64,000 nt of DNA from Cacajao melanocephalus. Lineage: Eukaryota > Chordata > Mammalia > Primates > Pitheciidae. This document shows, one piece after another, positions 1 to 64,000 of this stretch (within the stretch, counting starts at the first letter, position 1; each line of letters opens with the position of its first letter). Under the pieces are notes generated by a model. The model saw only the letters and a list, made by a program, of their open reading frames with translations, was not told where the DNA came from and did not search any database. Location of the stretch: contig CAUYLG010076851.1 in NCBI GenBank assembly GCA_963573385.1, positions 1 through 64,000 of the forward strand, read 5' to 3'. Position numbers and translations under genes: made by a program.

Positions 1-375
1 GGAAGATGGGGAGGAGGAGGAGAGAGGAAGATACAGAGGAGGGGAGAGAGGAGAAGATAGAGAGGAGGGGGAGAGGGGAAGATAGAGGGGAGGGGGGAGA
101 GGGGAAAATGGGGAGGAGGGGAGAGAGGAAGATACAGAGGAGGGGAGGGAGAAGAAGATAGGAGGGGGAGAGGGGAAGATACAGAGGAGGGGGAGACGGG
201 AATACAGAGAGGAGGCGGGAGAGGGAAGTTAGAGAGGAGGGGGGAGAGGGGAAGATAGAGAGGAGGGGGGAGAGGGGAAGATAGAGAGGAGAGGGGAACA
301 TAGAGAGGAGGGAGGAGAGGGGAAGAGAGGGAGGAGGGGACAGAGGGGAAGAGGGGGAGGAGGGGACACAGGGGA
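1..375. repeat. GA-rich polypurine minisatellite
   Basis: Degenerate tandem units of about 25-27 bases built from gagaggggaagata and gaggaggggg run from the window edge to about 375, almost all purine on the plus strand. It sits about 380 bases beyond the EPHX2 poly(A) site and probably continues to the left. Confidence 0.9.
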
Positions 376-754
376 AGATGGGCTGGATCTGCCTGAGCCT
401 CATGGCAGTTGCTGCTATTTAACTTTGAATTGATTAAAATTCAATGAAATTGAAAATTCACTTCCTCAGCATCACTAACACATTTCAAATGCTCCGGGTG
501 TGCATTTGTGCCTGAGCAAACTCTGCTAGGGAAGCCGGGGACAGGCTGGCGGCCACCTGTGGCCAGCGGCTGCTCTAGGGGACAGTACAAGAAACCGCTG
601 CCATCCCTGTAGGACTGTCCCCTGGCCAGCATGGCCTAGATCCTGCAGCACCTCAGAGCCCAGAGTGGGGCTCAAAAGCAGAGGGAAAGGGTTCACCCCA
701 ACACCATGCATTCTCCTTGAACCGTCACGCCACCTCTCCAATAACAAAGCCAGC
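376..754. other. 3' flank of EPHX2, no recognised feature
   Basis: Ordinary unique-looking sequence between the minisatellite and the predicted poly(A) site. The two short minus-strand ORFs here show no protein family resemblance and no splice context. Confidence 0.6.
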
Positions 755-1153
755 CGGCAGCATAGTCATCTTCACTTTATTGAGTAAGGCATCCCACTCT
801 CTACCAAGATTCTTCCGAATGAACGGCTGATTTTCCTGCAAAACTATGGACTGGTCAAAGAGAAATCTCCACCTAGGCACCCCACTCTGTCCCCCACAGG
901 ACACTAAGGGTTCTTAGAGACAGAGGGACGATGCGTTCAGGCCTGGAGAATTCATCACACCTGATTTCTCCTGGATCTAAAATTACATCCAATTTAATTC
1001 ACTGTATTTAAAGAAAATCTTTTTTTGCAAACCCCTTCAGAACAATGCTGCCGTCTGTGAGAGGCGTGTGTAAGGCCACCTCTGTATACTAAGAACGGTG
1101 CCCCAGCAGGCGGAAGTTCAGCGCACCTGCTGGGTGTGGGCACATGCCGTGTG
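755..1153 (-). other. EPHX2: EPHX2 3' UTR
   Basis: The stretch between the stop codon and the predicted cleavage site carries no repeat I recognise. The boundary near 755 is inferred from the AATAAA position and could be off by 10-20 bases. Confidence 0.75.
776..781 (-). terminator. EPHX2: Polyadenylation signal AATAAA of EPHX2
   Basis: The plus strand reads ttcactttattgag, so the gene strand has a canonical AATAAA about 375 nt past the stop codon. Cleavage would fall about 15-25 bases further, near 755. Confidence 0.8.
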
Positions 1154-58014
<56,861 letters not shown>

Positions 58015-58200
58015 GGTGGCGGAGCTGCAGCCCGACACCGGAACCCGGAGCTAACCCGGGAGACGTGCATGGGCGGGGGCTCAGGACCCTCCCAGCTTGG
58101 CCCGGCCCCGCCCCTGCCCTGGCCCCGCCTCCTCACAGCCCCTGCTTAACCTGGCTCCGCCCCCTTTCCGGGTCTTGGCAGGACGAAGTCCGGCCTGGAA
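58015..58200 (-). promoter_or_regulatory. EPHX2: EPHX2 5' UTR and proximal promoter with GC boxes
   Basis: GC boxes (Sp1-type) lie at 58106-58114 (ccccgcccc), 58123-58132 and 58155-58164. I see no TATA box. The human EPHX2 promoter is likewise GC-rich and Sp1-dependent. The transcription start cannot be fixed from sequence alone. Confidence 0.7.
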
Positions 58201-58354
58201 AGAGGCCGGGGAAGGAGATGGGCGGCGGAAAGGGTGTCAAAGGGAGAGGCAGGGGAGGCCAGGGAGACGGGAACCCCAGGCTAGAATCTCGCCTCTGGAT
58301 AACGCCTTCCACTGTCTCAACGGAAAGTCCAAAGACTCCTATGCCGGCTCCCAG

Positions 58355-58467
58355 TGCCCCTGCAGTAGCTGTTTGAAGAGGCAGACCCTGGCCCAGGCCT
58401 TCCTGGACTCGCGGACAGCTCCCCGTGAACTTGCAGGATTTGGAAAGTCTGGAAAAGAGGCCACAGA

Positions 58468-58503
<36 letters not shown>

Positions 58504-58610
58504 ATATGTGTGTGCGTGTGCCTGTGTGTGCGCGTGTTGGTATATCCAGTGACTTTTCTAGATGCAGAACATAGGATCACAGATCCATCACTATCCTGAC
58601 CACTCCTCTA
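58355..58610. repeat. Upstream segment with a second copy in intron 1
   Basis: Lies about 340-600 bases upstream of the EPHX2 start codon; matches 56680-56877 apart from the expanded TG tract. Confidence 0.85.
58470..58536. repeat. (TG)n microsatellite
   Basis: About 16 uninterrupted TG units followed by interrupted ones, some 460 bases upstream of the EPHX2 ATG. Confidence 0.95.
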
Positions 58611-58619
58611 GGCACGCTC

Positions 58620-59531
58620 TTCTTTGCCAGGGCAAATGTGTTTCCAGAATAAAATATGATGTCCTAGTTATGGTGTGCCAACCCAGAATACTTCGATTTC
58701 AATCTCTTGAGTAGTGAGGCTTAGAAGAACTAAATGTGGGCTATTACTTTCCTTTTGTACATACTACTTGTAATAATTCTGTCTAAACGTGTGTTTGTTT
58801 TTAATCACTAATTTCCACATTATTGGCTCATTTATGTGCCTAGGAAAACTAAAACTTTGCGAGTCCTTGAGCATAGTGGAGTCTTTGAGTAGTGGAGCTC
58901 TGTGAATTAAAAACCATGTCTTTGGTGGAGACCAAACAGAGTGAGTGAGGTCTCCAACAGCGGAGACTTCATTCTTGAATGTGTCTCTCTGGATTTATCC
59001 AAGATGCCCTCCACCAAGGAGCTTCGAGAACCTTATGAAAGGTTGTCAGATACCTCACTGTAGCTGGAAGGTCTGCAACAGACTCTGGATCTAGCAATCA
59101 ACAACAGGATTGACAAGAGCGGTGGGTTTCCTCTGGGCTATTTGCTCTTAGCCAGCCATGCTGTTGTTTTCTCCCCTAGCTTTGCAACCTCTTCTAGGCT
59201 CCTGCCTGGAGCAGTGTTTTCTGAGATTCTTGCCCAAGAAGCAGAGTAGCCAACAATGCCAAATGTTGCAGAAAGAACTGAAAAAAAAAAAAAAAAAGCT
59301 GTCCAATCTTGGACTTGGATGACAGTGGGTTGTTTCAGAACACTTTCCGTGGGACCTTTGGTGATGGCCTATAGATTACTCTGGATTTGAAGACTGAAAA
59401 ATCAGTAGAGAAGGGCATACAGCAAACTAGTTTCTCATGAAGTTAGTTGATTTCAAAGGTAGAATCGAATTAAAAAAATAGAAAGCAAATTGCAACCTGA
59501 ACTATATAGTATGAAACCTCTTAAATCTCCA
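58620..59531. other. 5' flank, no assigned feature
   Basis: Contains an A(18) tract at 59280-59297 following a stretch with an interrupted open frame (starting atgccctccaccaagg at about 59004), possibly a decayed retrocopy. I do not recognise the source. Confidence 0.4.
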
Positions 59532-61640
<2,109 letters not shown>

Positions 61641-61684
61641 AGTTTTGTCCTTTATTTAATGCAGCAAACAAATGTTTTTAATTC

Positions 61685-61785
61685 CATCAACAAATACATA
61701 TCGAGTACTTTCTATGTGCAGGCACTGTTCCAGGCACTTATAATCACTTGTTAAATAAATCGGACAAATACAGAAGCCGTCAAGG
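61685..61785 (+). repeat. L2-like fragment
   Basis: ttctatgtgcaggcactgtt and ccaggcacttataatcactt follow the L2 3' pattern. Confidence 0.6.
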
Positions 61786-61926
61786 ATCTTCCATTTTGGG
61801 GGAATGAATTCAAATAGTAGTAGCTCGTGGCTTCTGGGGCCGTGAGAGGAATGAGATTGAGAATAGTGGTGGTGGCTACTTGCCATTTCTCTCATTTGTC
61901 ATTTTCCAGCTGCCCAACATCTATCA

Positions 61927-63337
<1,411 letters not shown>

Positions 63338-63406
63338 TATTTTTTTTTGAGACAGGGTCTCACTCTGTTACCCAGGCTGGAGTGCACTGGCATGATCCCA
63401 GTTCAC
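63338..63406 (-). repeat. Alu fragment cut off by an LTR
   Basis: T-rich start, gagacagggtctcactctg, stops abruptly at gttcac where LTR sequence begins. Confidence 0.85.
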
Positions 63407-63790
63407 TGTTGAGAGCAGCAGGAGGCAGCCACATACTTGGGCAGATAGGGGCGGGTCCCTGGTGAAACGCCACCTCCAAGCTGAAGATAGCTTAAAGCCT
63501 GAACACCGAACTACAAGCTAAATCCCCAGACCCATTTGAGAATTTGTCTTTCTGTTTGGTGCACTTTCCTCACATTGATCGCACCTTGCACCAGTTTGAC
63601 CTATACCTACCCTTTCCTAATTGGTTTCCCACACTGTCGTGCCCACCTTTCAATGGTGTCTTTGCTTTAATCTTTTTTGCATACTCACAAACCAATCAGC
63701 ATGCACTCCCCATCCGGAATCTTAACTTTTTTGCATACTCAAGAGTCCATTTGTATGTATCTTTGTGATCACAATCTGGCAAACACACAT
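63407..63790 (+). repeat. ERV LTR-like sequence starting inside an Alu
   Basis: Begins tgttgagagcagcaggagg, with a CCAAT box (accaatcagcatgcactc). I recall similar starts in class I HERV LTRs. The right end is not defined. Confidence 0.55.
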
Positions 63791-64000
63791 AGAAATGGAC
63801 TCCTGAATTCTCAGACCAAGGACAGAAAGTGGAAGTACAGTTTGGAATACAATGTGCTTTCTAAAGATTTGAGTTTAGTCTACAAGGTTGAACAGCTGGA
63901 GGAAGTACTCAGTTTGCTCAACTGGTGGTCCATGTAAAGTGAAGATGAGATGCCAGAAATTAGTTCAATGTAAAGGAGGACTTGGAGGAGCAGGAATATA

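Noticed and set aside
1..754. Search for GULOP or CLU sequence, downstream of EPHX2 in human
   Set aside because: Only a minisatellite and unique sequence are present; no match recognised.
63677..63937. 86-codon frame at the right edge
   Set aside because: Crosses from LTR-like into unassigned sequence, with no family resemblance; insufficient to call a gene.

Overview
The window is nuclear DNA from a simian primate. It contains one protein-coding gene, read on the minus strand: EPHX2, bifunctional soluble epoxide hydrolase. All 19 coding exons can be placed, from the start codon at 58014 to the stop codon ending at 1154. Joined, they give 1668 nt, or 555 codons plus stop, with GT-AG junctions throughout and no frameshift or premature stop. 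Both catalytic halves keep their known active-site residues: the N-terminal HAD-type lipid phosphatase and the C-terminal alpha/beta-hydrolase epoxide hydrolase.

Organism: the DNA is crowded with dimeric Alu elements (about three dozen), old L1 tails, MIRs and MaLR/MLT1 LTRs, which is a primate genome. Set against the human EPHX2 protein as I remember it, the deduced protein differs at roughly 50 of 555 positions. That is more than I would expect for an ape or macaque, so I infer a New World monkey, but cannot prove it from this window.

Layout from left to right, which is 3' to 5' along the gene. 1-375: polypurine (GA-rich) minisatellite in the 3' flank. About 755-1153: 3' UTR with an AATAAA signal. 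1154-5287: exons 19 to 15. 7186-9067: exons 14 and 13. 9068-19829: intron 12 (10.8 kb), with many Alus and a 37-bp tandem repeat next to exon 12. 19830-31117: exons 12 to 7. 31118-35125: intron 6, with an unexplained inverted repeat. 35126-47268: exons 6 to 2, with nested L1/MLT1 elements between. 47269-57913: intron 1 (10.6 kb), with a block of LTR-like sequences at about 47.7-54.7 kb and a copied segment at 56.7 kb that matches DNA upstream of the promoter. 57840-58200: CpG-rich exon 1 and a TATA-less promoter with GC boxes. 58200-64000: 5' flank with a (TG)n tract, a 960-bp solo LTR sitting inside an Alu, two stacked Alus, and another LTR beginning in an Alu near the right edge.

I found no second gene, tRNA, rRNA, CRISPR array or prokaryotic-type system. 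Most open reading frames are antisense Alu or L1 sequence. The observations most worth a second look are the duplicated segment flanking exon 1, the solo LTR upstream of the promoter, the minisatellite with one inverted stretch, the 36-bp inverted repeat in intron 6, and the substitutions that fall in the epoxide hydrolase substrate tunnel.
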